64,000 nt of DNA from an uncultured Clostridia bacterium (GCA_944363615.1 CALVUQ010000005.1:1-64000), one strand, 5' to 3'. Shown: positions 35,400-45,039, counted from the first letter of the stretch. Notes: generated by a model from the letters alone, not told the origin. A program made the numbers and translations.

Positions 35400-35530
35400 C
35401 GTGTCCTCCGATAAAAAAAATTGAGCGGCATAGATTTACCGCTCAACAAAACAACACAATAATTCGATAAAAATTACGGCGTTACACGATCTGGGAATCC
35501 CGATCGGTGAGAATAAATCTACTTCCAACC
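35400..35530 (-). promoter_or_regulatory. L20-type leader with attenuator upstream of infC
   Basis: The transcript from the promoter below has a 130-base leader ending in a terminator hairpin (GAGCGG/CCGCTC, 35421-35446) with eight T directly before the infC ribosome site. Order infC-rpmI-rplT and this design fit the Firmicute L20 leader, where L20 binding favours termination. Confidence 0.75.
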
Positions 35531-35536
35531 TGTAAT

Positions 35537-35565
35537 ATTATATTACTTTTGATAAATCGTGTCAA
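35537..35565 (-). promoter_or_regulatory. infC operon promoter
   Basis: Consensus TTGACA (35565-35560), 17-base spacer, TATAAT (35542-35537). Confidence 0.93.
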
Positions 35566-35580
35566 GAATTTTAACGCGCA

Positions 35581-37515
35581 TTACAAAACTTTTTTGTCGT
35601 TTTCCTCTTTGACCCTGTTATAAAACTGCTCGTAGGTCATGGTGCCAAGGTCGCCGTCCTTACGGCTTCTTACGGATACGACGTTATTTTCCACGTCTTT
35701 GTCGCCGATAATCAGCATATAAGGAATTTTTTCAAGCTGAGCTTCACGGATCTTATAACCGATTTTTTCGTTCCTTAAATCGCATTCCGCCCTTAATCCT
35801 GCGGCATTAAGTTTATCGGCCGTTTCTTTAGCGATTTCCGCTGTCCTGTCCGTAAGCGACAAAACCTTTACCTGCGTGGGGCTAAGCCATACGGGAAGCG
35901 CGCCAGCGTATTTTTCCAACAGCAAAGCCATTGTGCGCTCATAGCAGCCGATAGAACTGCGGTGAATTATATAAGGTCTTACTTTTTCGCCTTTTTCATC
36001 GATATAGCTCATGTCAAAACGCTCCGCAAGGAACATGTCGATCTGGATGGTAATCAGAGTATCTTCCTTGCCGTGGACGTTTTTGATCTGAATGTCGAGT
36101 TTAGGACCGTAAAAAGCCGCTTCTCCTATTCCTTCGGTATAGTTAAGCCCGATATGGTCCAGAATCCGTTTCATTTCGCCTTCCGCATAAGCCCACTCTT
36201 CAGGATCGTCGATATACTTTTCCTTGTTGGCAGGGTCCCATTTGGAGAAGCGATAAGAAACATCGCCGTCCAGTCCCAAGGATTTCAGCATAAACATCGC
36301 AAGATCAAGACAGCCGCGGAATTCCTTTTCAAGCTGAGAAGGCATACAAATTATATGACCTTCGCTAAGCGTGAACTGACGGACTCTGATAAGGCCGTGC
36401 ATTTCGCCACTGGACTCGTTTCTGAACAGCGTAGAAGTCTCCCCGTAACGAATGGGCAAATCGCGGTAAGACTTAAGTCCGTTATTGTAAACAGTGTACT
36501 GGAAAGGACAGGTCATGGGGCGCAAAGCATAAACTTCTTCATCCTTCTCCTCGTCGCCCATGACGAACATTCCGTCTTTGTAGTGGTCCCAGTGTCCGCT
36601 TATCTTATAGAGATCGCTCTTTGCCATATAAGGAGTCTTGGTGAGAACATAACCGCGTTTTCTTTCCTCATCCTCCACAAAACGGCTGAGAATCTGGAAA
36701 AGTCTTGCTCCCTTCGGCATAAGCAACGGCAGTCCTTGTCCGATAACGTCCGACGTCATGAAATAGCCGAGGTCGCGTCCGATTTTGTTGTGGTCGCGCA
36801 GCTTCGCCTCTTCAAGTGCTTTAAGATAATCTTCAAGCTCCGACTTCTTTTCGAACGCCGTGCCGTAAATACGGGTCAGCATTTTATTCTTTTCGTTGCC
36901 TTTGAAATACGCGCCAGTAACCTGAGTTAGTTTGAAATTCTTGATTTTGCCCGTAGAAGGCACATGAGGTCCGCGGCAAAGGTCGGTAAACTCGCCTTGA
37001 GTATAGAAAGTTATTACCGCATCTTCGGGCAACTCCTCGATAAGCTGAACCTTATAAACCTCACCCCTTTCCTTCATGAATGCAAGAGCTTCAGCCTTAG
37101 AAACCACCTTTCTTTCAAAAGGATAATCGGCTTTTACGATAGCTGCCATTTCCTTTTCTATTGCGTCAAGGTCGTCTTTTCCGACAGGTTTATCGAAATC
37201 TATATCGTAATAAAATCCGTTTGCGACGGCAGGACCGATAGCGAATTTTGCATTCTTATACAGTCTTTTTACCGCCTGTGCCATAACGTGCGCCGCACTG
37301 TGACGGTAAATTTCCAATCCTTTCTCGTCTTTGGCGGTAAGCAACGAAAGCGTACAATCGTTTTCGAGTTTATAACTGAGATCTTTTTCCTTACCGTCGA
37401 CCACAGCAGCAAGCGCCGCACGGGCAAAACCTTCGCTTATGGATTTTGCAACGTCAAGACAGGAAACGCCTTTTTCGCGCTCTATCACGCTGCCGTCTTT
37501 AAGAGTAATTTTCAT
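35581..37515 (-). CDS. thrS: Threonine--tRNA ligase
   Basis: 644 residues from the ATG at 37515, chosen for CGGAGG upstream. TGS domain (1-62), editing domain with HSAAHVMAQAV and the distal cysteine of CRGPHVPSTG, class II core (motif 2 FRNESSGEMHGLIRVRQF, zinc site CPFQYTVY, HRSSIGCYERTMALLLE) and anticodon-binding domain (VKVLSLTDRT onward). Single gene under a Thr-specific T-box. Confidence 0.98.
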   Translation of the reverse strand: MKITLKDGSVIEREKGVSCLDVAKSISEGFARAALAAVVDGKEKDLSYKLENDCTLSLLTAKDEKGLEIYRHSAAHVMAQAVKRLYKNAKFAIGPAVANGFYYDIDFDKPVGKDDLDAIEKEMAAIVKADYPFERKVVSKAEALAFMKERGEVYKVQLIEELPEDAVITFYTQGEFTDLCRGPHVPSTGKIKNFKLTQVTGAYFKGNEKNKMLTRIYGTAFEKKSELEDYLKALEEAKLRDHNKIGRDLGYFMTSDVIGQGLPLLMPKGARLFQILSRFVEDEERKRGYVLTKTPYMAKSDLYKISGHWDHYKDGMFVMGDEEKDEEVYALRPMTCPFQYTVYNNGLKSYRDLPIRYGETSTLFRNESSGEMHGLIRVRQFTLSEGHIICMPSQLEKEFRGCLDLAMFMLKSLGLDGDVSYRFSKWDPANKEKYIDDPEEWAYAEGEMKRILDHIGLNYTEGIGEAAFYGPKLDIQIKNVHGKEDTLITIQIDMFLAERFDMSYIDEKGEKVRPYIIHRSSIGCYERTMALLLEKYAGALPVWLSPTQVKVLSLTDRTAEIAKETADKLNAAGLRAECDLRNEKIGYKIREAQLEKIPYMLIIGDKDVENNVVSVRSRKDGDLGTMTYEQFYNRVKEENDKKVL

Positions 37516-37539
37516 ATATATAACCTCCGTATTGAACAA

Positions 37540-37787
37540 AAATAAAAGTCCTTAAAGTCGGATATGACTTTAAGGACGAATTTCTTCGTGGTTCCACCTT
37601 AATTCGCCGTTTACCTGAAACAGCCTCATTTAAACCGATTGCGTCGGAATAGCGCTTCCGCATCGGTGGTTTCGTCATTGCGTCATTATGCGCGTCGCTT
37701 ACAGCCAAGGACGACGCTCTCTGAAGCATCAAACGCAAGCTAATTGTCCGATGTTTAAGGAAATACAGGCGATTTTCCGCCCGATTT
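37540..37787 (-). promoter_or_regulatory. T-box leader, threonine-specific
   Basis: T-box core AAGGTGGAACCACG on the minus strand (about 37603-37590), followed by the terminator CCTTAAAGTC/GACTTTAAGG (37551-37576) and a T-rich run. Upstream Stem I-like sequence contains an ACC codon followed by A at 37670-37668, the likely Thr specifier. Confidence 0.94.
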
Positions 37788-37793
37788 AACTAG

Positions 37794-37822
37794 ATTATAA
37801 ACCCAAAAAAAACGTTTGTCAA
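37794..37822 (-). promoter_or_regulatory. thrS promoter
   Basis: Consensus TTGACA (37822-37817), 17-base spacer, TATAAT (37799-37794). It sits between comF and the T-box. Confidence 0.94.
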
Positions 37823-37837
37823 CGATTTTACAGCAAT

Positions 37838-38554
37838 TCAGTACAATTCGATTCTTATCCTCGAAGTGGCGAAAGTAAGTACAAAAATTTTGCCGCAACC
37901 GCCCTCCTTCAACACGCGAGAACATTCTTCAGCAGTAGCTCCCGTCGTGAAAACGTCGTCTATAAGCAAAACGCGTGAGCCTTTTATCAGCTTCTCATCC
38001 GATAAGGCAAAAGCGCCTTTAACGGCTTCCGCTCTTTCGCGCCTGCCCATTCTGGCAAAAGTGGACGTATTTTTGACTCTCTTCAGAAGACTTGCCTCGG
38101 GAATATCGAGAATGGCGCTAAGCGCGGACGCAATAACCTCCGACTGGTTATAGCCTCTTTTCCTTTCACGGCTTTTCATAAGCGGTACGAAAGTAATGAC
38201 ATCCGCCGACATATTGTTTTCGTAAAACACGTCCGCCATGAACTGTGCCATTATTTCGCCCAGATATTTGCCCGCGCCGAACTTCAGTTTGCGTACAAGT
38301 CCGACTATTTCGTTTTCATAAACGAAAGGAGCGCGTGCCATATCGAAAGTAAAACCTTCGTTCTGGCAGAAATCGCAATAATCCGCCATATTCTTCATGG
38401 CCCTGCCGCATTTTAAGCAGAATTTGGTGTTAAAAGAAAGATTACAACGGCTGCACACGCAATAGCGCGTTTTCTCCGGAAGATCGTCGCCGCAAATTAT
38501 GCATTTTATACCCGACGGATAGAATAACTCAGAAATTACGCGCGCAGCTTTCAT
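37838..38554 (-). CDS. comF: ComF family protein (phosphoribosyltransferase-like)
   Basis: 238 residues. N-terminal zinc cysteines (CIICGDDLPEKTRYCVCSRC, FCLKCG, CDFC) and a C-terminal phosphoribosyltransferase loop VLLIDDVFTTGATAEEC. ComF assists single-strand DNA handling in natural transformation in Bacillus. Its ATG overlaps the ackA stop by one base (TAATG). comEC, another competence-type gene, ends this window. Confidence 0.94.
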   Translation of the reverse strand: MKAARVISELFYPSGIKCIICGDDLPEKTRYCVCSRCNLSFNTKFCLKCGRAMKNMADYCDFCQNEGFTFDMARAPFVYENEIVGLVRKLKFGAGKYLGEIMAQFMADVFYENNMSADVITFVPLMKSRERKRGYNQSEVIASALSAILDIPEASLLKRVKNTSTFARMGRRERAEAVKGAFALSDEKLIKGSRVLLIDDVFTTGATAEECSRVLKEGGCGKIFVLTFATSRIRIELY

Positions 38555-39741
38555 TATTTGAGTCTTAACGTCTCTCTTGCGATGACAAGCTCTTCATTGG
38601 TGGGGATAATATAAACTTTGACTTTCGAAGACGGTTTGGAGATCAAGGTAATCTCTCCGCGCGGAACGTTGTTGTTCTTTTCGAAATCGAAATCTATACC
38701 CAGAAATTCCATGCCGCGCATAACTTTTTCGCGCACTATTTCGGTATGTTCGCCTATTCCGCCCGTAAACGCCACGCAGTCCAGTCCGCCCATCGCCGCC
38801 GCATAAGAACCTATATACTTCTTTACGCGGTAAGAAAACATATCGACGGCAAGCCTTGCCCTGTCGTTACCGTCGTTCATTGCCGCAACAAGGTCGCGGA
38901 AATCCGACGAAACGCCGCTGACGCCCAGAACGCCGCTTTTTTTGTTAAGATAGTTTGTCGCCTCGTGAATATCGATTCCCTTTTTATCCATGAGATATTC
39001 GATGACCGCGGGGTCGATGTCGCCGCTTCTAGTACCCATTACAAGCCCTTCAAGCGGAGTAAGTCCCATGGAGGTATCCACGCACTTTCCGTCTTTGACT
39101 GCGCTTACGCTGGCGCCGTTTCCCAGATGACAAACGACCAGTTTGAAGTCCTTGCGCCCCATAAGTTTGGCCGCCTCTCCCGATACGAACAAATGGCTTG
39201 TACCGTGAAAGCCGTATTTTCTGATCTTATAGTCCTTAAAATCGTCGTACTGTATTGCGTACATATAAGCGTAATCGGGCATGGTAGCGTGGAACGTCGT
39301 ATCGAATACGGCAACCTGAGGCGCATGCGGCATTGCGGCGCGGCATGCTTTAATGCCCATGATGTTGGCCGGCATGTGAAGCGGACCTAAGTCTATATTG
39401 CTTTCGATTAACTTAAGAGTTTCGTCCGTTACAAGCGCGCTTTCTCTAAAAATCACGCCGCCGTGAAGCACCCTGTGCCCGACTGCCGCTATTTCTTTCA
39501 TATCTGAAATAACGCCGTATTTTTTGTCGACCAGCGCGTCAAGAACCATTTTTATAGCCTCGGAATGAGTGGGCATTGCGCCTTGTATGCGCACCTCCTC
39601 GCCTTTTCCCTTGTGGACGAGCACCGAACCCTGCTGACCGATGCGTTCGCACACACCCTTGGCAAGGACGCTTTCGTTATCCATTTCGATAAGCTGGTAT
39701 TTCAGAGAAGAACTGCCTGCGTTTACAACAAGAATTTTCAT
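38554..39741 (-). CDS. ackA: Acetate kinase
   Basis: 395 residues. Family blocks VNAGSSSLKYQL, FHATMP, RKYGFHGTSH, HLGNGASV and AFTGGIGEHTEIVRE. It makes ATP from acetyl phosphate, giving acetate. Operon pta-ackA-comF, with 26 bases to pta. Intact active-site Asn, Arg, Asp and Glu motifs. Confidence 0.98.
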   Translation of the reverse strand: MKILVVNAGSSSLKYQLIEMDNESVLAKGVCERIGQQGSVLVHKGKGEEVRIQGAMPTHSEAIKMVLDALVDKKYGVISDMKEIAAVGHRVLHGGVIFRESALVTDETLKLIESNIDLGPLHMPANIMGIKACRAAMPHAPQVAVFDTTFHATMPDYAYMYAIQYDDFKDYKIRKYGFHGTSHLFVSGEAAKLMGRKDFKLVVCHLGNGASVSAVKDGKCVDTSMGLTPLEGLVMGTRSGDIDPAVIEYLMDKKGIDIHEATNYLNKKSGVLGVSGVSSDFRDLVAAMNDGNDRARLAVDMFSYRVKKYIGSYAAAMGGLDCVAFTGGIGEHTEIVREKVMRGMEFLGIDFDFEKNNNVPRGEITLISKPSSKVKVYIIPTNEELVIARETLRLK

Positions 39742-39767
39742 TTTTCACGTCACCTTTATAAACGATT

Positions 39768-40754
39768 TTAAAGCGTTTGCAACGCAGTCATGGCCACTAC
39801 GTTCACAACGTCGTCCACCGAGCACCCGCGCGAAAGATCGTTAACGGGCTTATTGAATCCTTGGCAGATGGGGCCGATTGCCTCAGCGCCCGCAAGACGC
39901 TGTACAAGTTTGTATCCGATATTACCGGCCTGAAGGTCAGGGAAAATAAGCACGTTTGCTTTGCCTGCAACAGGACTTCCGGGAGCCTTCAAAGCGGCTA
40001 CGCTTTCCACCAGCGCCGCGTCTGCCTGAAGCTCTCCGTCCACATTGAGGAAGGGCGCGGTTTCGGCAACGATTTTGGTCGCCTGCACCACTTTGTCGAC
40101 AAGCTCGTGTTTTGCGCTGCCTTTCGTGGAGAAAGAAAGCATTGCGACTTTGGGATCTATACCCGCGATCTTTTTGGCGCTGTCCGCAGAAGCAATCGCA
40201 ATAGCCGCAAGCTGTTCGGCCGTGGGATTGGGATTAACCGCGCAATCGCCGAAAACAAGCACTCCGTTTTCGCCGTATTTGCTGTTTCCCGGCATAATCA
40301 TAATGAAGCAGCTGCTTACGGTAGAAATTCCGGGCGCAGTTTTTATAATCTGAAGCGCAGGGCGCAACACGTCGCCCGTAGCGTTTATGGAGCCCGCCAC
40401 CATACCGTCGGCTTTACCCGTTTTAACGAGCATTACGCCAAGGTACAAAGGATTCTGAACCAGTTTCGCGGCCTGTTCCTTATCCATTCCCTTAGCTTTT
40501 CTCAGCTCATAAAGCGTGTCGGCGTAATAAGTAAGGTCCTCGGTTAAGGGGTTAAATATTTCCACGCCTTTAAGATTTACGTCCGGACACTTTTTAGAGA
40601 TGACTTCGGGATTGCCGATAAGCGTAACTTTTGCTATTTTTTGCCTGGTAATGCTTTCGGCCGCTCTTATAATGCGCTCCTCTTCGCCTTCGGCAAGAAC
40701 GATGCGCCTGTTAAGTTTTGCCGCTTTTTCCTTAATACTTTCCAACAACGACAT
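39768..40754 (-). CDS. pta: Phosphate acetyltransferase
   Basis: 328 residues, the short form with only the catalytic domain. Blocks [72 protein letters not shown]. It converts acetyl-CoA to acetyl phosphate and works with AckA in overflow ATP formation. A hairpin leader of about 110 bases precedes it. Confidence 0.97.
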   Translation of the reverse strand: MSLLESIKEKAAKLNRRIVLAEGEEERIIRAAESITRQKIAKVTLIGNPEVISKKCPDVNLKGVEIFNPLTEDLTYYADTLYELRKAKGMDKEQAAKLVQNPLYLGVMLVKTGKADGMVAGSINATGDVLRPALQIIKTAPGISTVSSCFIMIMPGNSKYGENGVLVFGDCAVNPNPTAEQLAAIAIASADSAKKIAGIDPKVAMLSFSTKGSAKHELVDKVVQATKIVAETAPFLNVDGELQADAALVESVAALKAPGSPVAGKANVLIFPDLQAGNIGYKLVQRLAGAEAIGPICQGFNKPVNDLSRGCSVDDVVNVVAMTALQTL

Positions 40755-40816
40755 AATATTTCTCCTTTCCGCACCTTAAATATAGGTGCAAAATTATTGA
40801 CTAAATGATATAATAG

Positions 40817-40835
40817 CTTTACGGTGACGGTAAAG
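40817..40835. promoter_or_regulatory. Inverted repeat in the pta leader
   Basis: CTTTAC (40817-40822), seven bases, GTAAAG (40830-40835), located between the pta promoter and gene. Could be a regulator site or an RNA hairpin. Confidence 0.4.
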
Positions 40836-40871
40836 TACCATTCCCGCCTCAGCCTTTTGACACCATAAAAT

Positions 40872-40900
40872 ATTATATCACCTAAGAAAAAAAATGTAAA
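40872..40900 (-). promoter_or_regulatory. pta-ackA promoter (extended -10)
   Basis: TTTACA (40900-40895), 17-base spacer, TATAAT (40877-40872) preceded by TGA, an extended -10. Start near 40865. Confidence 0.85.
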
Positions 40901-40920
40901 ACCTTTATCGGGAGTTAATC

Positions 40921-42117
40921 ATGAAAATTTGCGCAGTGATATGCGAATATAACCCTTTCCACACAGGGCACCTTTATCAGCTTAACGAAGCCGCAAAAAA
41001 GTTTGACCACACGATATGTATCATGAGCGGCAATTTCGTCCAACGCGCAGAACCCGCCGTTGCGGAAAAATACGTAAGGGCGGAAATTGCGTTAAGATGC
41101 GGCGCGTCAATGGTCCTTGAGTTACCGATTGTTTACGCAACCGCAAACGGGGAACGATTTGCTGACGGAGCAATAAAAACTCTTAAATCTTTGACGGATA
41201 TCAATGCTGTCGTAATGGGCTGCGAAACCGACGATACCGACGCGCTTATCACCCTTGCAGACATTCAGTCGCGCGAAGACGATGACTTTAAAGCGCTTTT
41301 GGCGGCAAATCTCGACAACGGTTTATCTTATGCGGCGGCGCTTTCTTCCGCCACAGTCACAAAAGCCAAAGAAGCAAACATTTCTCCCGACAAAGCCGCC
41401 GAAATCCTTACAAAGCCCAATAACCTTTTGTGCATCGAATACGCAAAAGCGATTAAAAGAAACGGCCTTGACATAAAGCCCGTATTCATAAAGCGCAAAG
41501 GTAACGATTATAACAATATTTCCGAAATAGGAAACTATCTTTCCGCATCAGCATTGCGTGAATTGATCTACAAAAACGATTACACTGCCGCAATTCCCTA
41601 TCTTACAGGTGAATACGGAATCCTTTTGGAAGAATTGAAAAATCATAAGCCCGATAAAAAAACATTTTCCGATCTCGCGGTTTACAAGCTTCGCATCTCT
41701 TCTACCGATGAAATAGCGAAAGCCTTCGATTGCCGAGAGGGCTTGGAATATCGTTTGTCTGACGCGGCCCGCTCCTGTATTACGATTGAAGACGTTCTTT
41801 TAAAAACCAAAACCAAACGCTATACCATGAGCAGATTGAAACGCGTGATTTTACAGGTCATGTTGGGCATTACCGATGAATTTTACAAAAATTCGTCCTT
41901 TCTTCCTCCCCGCCTGCTTGCAATAAAGGAAAACTTTAAACCTTACCTTACGGAAAACGGCAAAAACATGATTATCCGCACGGAAGACATGTTGCGATAC
42001 GACGGAGAATATTACGAACGTTATTTTGAAGTAGAAAAAAAAGCCGCCGCGCTTTATTCGGTTATTACGGAAAATAAGGATGATCTTTTCACCCCGGGCA
42101 AGCTCATTTGTTTATAA
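40921..42117 (+). CDS. tmcAL: tRNA(Met) cytidine acetate ligase TmcAL
   Basis: 398 residues. Nucleotidyltransferase motif NPFHTGHLYQL (H-x-G-H), MSGNFVQRAEPA, LELPIVYAT, and LCIEYAKAI match TmcAL (YlbM). It uses acetate and ATP to form N4-acetylcytidine at position 34 of elongator tRNA-Met; that tRNA is encoded at 10778-10854. Divergent from pta-ackA, whose product is acetate. GGGAG precedes the ATG. Confidence 0.95.
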   Translation: MKICAVICEYNPFHTGHLYQLNEAAKKFDHTICIMSGNFVQRAEPAVAEKYVRAEIALRCGASMVLELPIVYATANGERFADGAIKTLKSLTDINAVVMGCETDDTDALITLADIQSREDDDFKALLAANLDNGLSYAAALSSATVTKAKEANISPDKAAEILTKPNNLLCIEYAKAIKRNGLDIKPVFIKRKGNDYNNISEIGNYLSASALRELIYKNDYTAAIPYLTGEYGILLEELKNHKPDKKTFSDLAVYKLRISSTDEIAKAFDCREGLEYRLSDAARSCITIEDVLLKTKTKRYTMSRLKRVILQVMLGITDEFYKNSSFLPPRLLAIKENFKPYLTENGKNMIIRTEDMLRYDGEYYERYFEVEKKAAALYSVITENKDDLFTPGKLICL

Positions 42118-42327
42118 AATTTTCAAAATTTTAACCATATTTTCGGCACATTATAAAAATAAATTATATAGTTTTCAGAATAAGTTATGCGTATTTCATC
42201 CGCTTACTTATCTGAATGTCTTTACGACTGAAAGTCACTTAAATTCCCGTTCATTTTTGTTAAAAATCATATAAAAACAGTGCGGCAGGAAAAGCCGTTT
42301 AAAAATTCCGATTAAACAACTTTCAAC

Positions 42328-42366
42328 AAAAACTCCGCTTAAGGCAATAAGGCCTTTGCGGAGCTT
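42328..42366 (-). terminator. Terminator after the DAHP synthase pair
   Basis: CTCCGC (42333-42338) pairs with GCGGAG (42358-42363) with inner AAGGC/GCCTT pairing; minus strand runs into TTTTTG. It may also stop tmcAL read-through. The 42118-42327 gap is otherwise AT-rich and empty. Confidence 0.8.
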
Positions 42367-42403
42367 TACTTTTGTATTTGATTTTTTAAAATATTTTTAT
42401 CGC

Positions 42404-43432
42404 TTAAAGTCTTTCCGCGACGGAAAGGACAAGCGCTTCGCTTTTTTCCCATCCGAGGCAGCCGTCGGTAATAGACTTCCCGTACACAGTTCCGTCCGGC
42501 GGCTGATTGCCGTCCTCGATATAACTTTCAATTAAGAACCCTTTTACCAGTTGCTTGAAGTGATCGCAATGCCGACGGTTTCCCACCACTTCTTTTACGA
42601 TTCTTACCTGCTCGAAAGGGTTTTTACTGCTGTTTGAGTGATTCGTATCTATAATTACCGCAGGAAAATGCAGGCCTTCTTTATAATACATGTCGTAAAA
42701 TTTCATTACATCTTCGTAATGATAATTCGGTACGTTGTTTCCGTACACGTCGACGCTTCCTCTCAGTATGGCGTGCGCATAAGGATTGCCGGTGGTACGC
42801 ACCTGATAACCGCCATACTTGAATTCATTGGGAATCTGAGCCGCGTAAATAGAATTTAAAAGCACTGAAAAACTGCCGTTCATGGGGTTTTTTATACCGA
42901 CGGCCACATCGAACCCGCTGGCGACAAGGCGATGCTGCTGATTCTCCGTCGAGCGCGCTCCTACTGCTATATACGAAAGAAGGTCCTGAATGTAATCCAC
43001 GTTATCGGGATAAAGCATTTCGTCTGCGGCGGAAAGACCGCTTTCGCTGATAGCCCTTGCGTGCAGTCTTCTAAGCGCCAGAATCCCCGCCTGGATATCG
43101 GTCAGTTTTTTATGCGGGTCGGGACTGTGCAGCATTCCCTTATATCCTTCTCCGCGCGTACGCGGCTTATTTGTGTAAAGGCGCGGGACAATGAATATCT
43201 TATCTTTCACCTTTTCCGCCAAGCGCGCAAGGCGCGAAACGTAATCAAGCACGGAATCTTCGTTATCGGCGGAGCAAGGTCCGATAATAAACAACATTCT
43301 GTCGTCTTTTCCCGAAATGATGTTCCTTATGGTTTCATCGCGGCTAAGCTTAAGTTTCTTCATTTCCGGCGAAAGTTTTATCATTTCTACCGCTTCTTCC
43401 GCAGGAATAATCTTTTTAATTTTTTCAAACAT
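42404..43432 (-). CDS. aroF: 3-deoxy-7-phosphoheptulonate synthase, class I (copy 1)
   Basis: 342 residues. Class I (AroFGH) blocks: IIGPCSADNEDS, PRLYTNKPRTRGEGYKGMLHSPDP, ARSTENQQHRLVASG, DTNHSNSSKNP and GKSITDGCLGWEKSE. It joins PEP and erythrose-4-phosphate in the first shikimate step. Tandem with a close paralogue 56 bases upstream. The paralogue letter is arbitrary. No leader peptide or T-box is visible, so regulation is more likely by aromatic amino-acid feedback. Confidence 0.95.
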   Translation of the reverse strand: MFEKIKKIIPAEEAVEMIKLSPEMKKLKLSRDETIRNIISGKDDRMLFIIGPCSADNEDSVLDYVSRLARLAEKVKDKIFIVPRLYTNKPRTRGEGYKGMLHSPDPHKKLTDIQAGILALRRLHARAISESGLSAADEMLYPDNVDYIQDLLSYIAVGARSTENQQHRLVASGFDVAVGIKNPMNGSFSVLLNSIYAAQIPNEFKYGGYQVRTTGNPYAHAILRGSVDVYGNNVPNYHYEDVMKFYDMYYKEGLHFPAVIIDTNHSNSSKNPFEQVRIVKEVVGNRRHCDHFKQLVKGFLIESYIEDGNQPPDGTVYGKSITDGCLGWEKSEALVLSVAERL

Positions 43433-43488
43433 ATTGTTACTCCGTATCGTCCTTTTGTGGAAAAGTTAATTTGAATACAGAATTATAA

Positions 43489-44517
43489 TTACAGCTTGTC
43501 CGCCATATCATAGATAAGTTTTTCAGTCTTCTCCCACCCGAGGCAGCCGTCGGTAATGGATTTACCGTAAACCGTACCGTCGGGCGGCTGATTTCCGTCT
43601 TCTATATAACTTTCTATAAGAAAACCCTTAACAAAATTTCTGAAGTCTTTGCACCCCGTCATATTATAAATCACTTCTTTGGCGATTCTTACCTGCTCAA
43701 GCGGGCGTTTGCCGCTGTTGGAATGATTTGTATCGATTATGACGGCGGGATTTTTCAACCCCTCTTTCAGGTACATTTCCCTCAAACGCATTACGTCCTC
43801 GTAATGATAATTGGGTACGTTGTTGCCGTACACGTCCACGCTGCCTCTTAATATGGCGTGCGCATATTCGTTACCAGCGGTGCGCACCTGCTTGTTAAGG
43901 TACTTGAATTCGTTGGGAATCTGAGCGGCATATATGGAATTCAATAGCACGGGAAAACTGCCGTTCATAGGATTTTTAAATCCGACCGAAGTATCGCTTC
44001 CGCTTGCGACAAGGCGGTGTTGCTGATTTTCCGTCGAGCGTGCGCCAACCGCCGTATAAGACAGAAGGTCGTCGCAATAAACGGTGTTTTCGGGATAAAG
44101 CATTTCGTCTGCAGCCGACAAGCCCGTCTCGTTCATGACGCGGACATACATGTGCCTTATCGCCAGAATTCCCGCCTGAATATCCGTCAACTTCTTATGC
44201 GGGTCGGGGCTGTGCAGCATTCCCTTATACCCCTCGCCGCGCGTACGGGGTTTGTTGGTGTATATCCTGGGAACAATGAATATCTTGTCCCCGACTTTCT
44301 CAAACATTTTTGCAAGACGTACGCAATAATCGCATACGGAATCCTCGTTATCGGCAGAACACGGCCCTACAATAAGCAGCAGGCGTTTGTCTCTTCCCGC
44401 GATTATGTCTTTTATTGCCGCGTCACGTTCCGCCTTTTTCTTCATCTGTTCTTTGCCCGGTTTAATGGCCTCTCTTGCCTCTTCGGGACTCATTATTTTA
44501 CGTACTTCTTCAAACAT
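43489..44517 (-). CDS. aroF: 3-deoxy-7-phosphoheptulonate synthase, class I (copy 2)
   Basis: 342 residues, the same length as copy 1 and largely identical across the catalytic blocks (IVGPCSADNEDS, KPRTRGEGYKGML, DTNHSNSGKRP, GKSITDGCLGWEKTE), with differences at the N-terminus (residues 1-40) and around YCDDLLSYTAV, where allosteric ligand contacts lie in E. coli AroG. This suggests different feedback inhibitors, such as Phe versus Tyr. Confidence 0.95.
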   Translation of the reverse strand: MFEEVRKIMSPEEAREAIKPGKEQMKKKAERDAAIKDIIAGRDKRLLLIVGPCSADNEDSVCDYCVRLAKMFEKVGDKIFIVPRIYTNKPRTRGEGYKGMLHSPDPHKKLTDIQAGILAIRHMYVRVMNETGLSAADEMLYPENTVYCDDLLSYTAVGARSTENQQHRLVASGSDTSVGFKNPMNGSFPVLLNSIYAAQIPNEFKYLNKQVRTAGNEYAHAILRGSVDVYGNNVPNYHYEDVMRLREMYLKEGLKNPAVIIDTNHSNSGKRPLEQVRIAKEVIYNMTGCKDFRNFVKGFLIESYIEDGNQPPDGTVYGKSITDGCLGWEKTEKLIYDMADKL

Positions 44518-44559
44518 TAAGTTTTTCTCCGTTAATGCGATTCTATCTTACTTTTTTTA

Positions 44560-45024
44560 TTAAACTTGTTTGTTGCCGTTAGGGTTAAGCACCGCGCCGC
44601 GAAGCTCGTTACGGTTAGTGCGTATGGTGTTCAGCGTGCTTTCAAAAAATATTTCGGTCTCCTTGAACATTTCGTCAAGATGTTCCTTTGTTTTCTGCAC
44701 AAGCGAGTCGCATTGTTTATAAGTGTTGTCCAGCGCTTCTCTTCCTTGTTTTTCGGCAATTTTAAGCACATTTGAACTTTCCGATAAATGCAAGGCGCGC
44801 TCCTCCGCCTCTTTGATGATGTTCTGCGCAACGGTATCCGCGTTTTCCAGAATACGCTCACGACTTTTAACCACGAGATCCGCCTCGGTCAAAGACGGCG
44901 GAAGCATTCTTTTGATTTCTTCGAACAATTCGATGCATCTCGTAAGATCCACTCTGCTCTTAAATAAGCCCTTTCTGCCGTTAAGTTCTTCATCCAATTC
45001 GGCTATAAGTTCGTTAAGATTCAA
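44560..45024 (-). CDS. Coiled-coil protein of the coaD neighbourhood (ATP-synthase E/B-like)
   Basis: 154 residues, almost all predicted helix with long charged heptads (SRERILENADTVAQNIIKEAEERA). Proteins of this type, often named ATPase or cell-division-initiation-like because of coiled-coil similarity, sit after coaD and rsmD in many Clostridia. No catalytic motif is present. It is 15 bases from coaD, so in the same operon. Confidence 0.75.
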   Translation of the reverse strand: MNLNELIAELDEELNGRKGLFKSRVDLTRCIELFEEIKRMLPPSLTEADLVVKSRERILENADTVAQNIIKEAEERALHLSESSNVLKIAEKQGREALDNTYKQCDSLVQKTKEHLDEMFKETEIFFESTLNTIRTNRNELRGAVLNPNGNKQV

Positions 45025-45039
45025 CTTGGTTAAACGCTC

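Noticed and set aside
35962-36930. 322-codon plus-strand open frame inside thrS
   Set aside because: Fully antisense to a clear thrS reading frame, no ribosome site, no recognisable protein features.
39777-40547. 256-codon plus-strand open frame inside pta
   Set aside because: Antisense shadow of a conserved enzyme; composition reflects the complementary codons.
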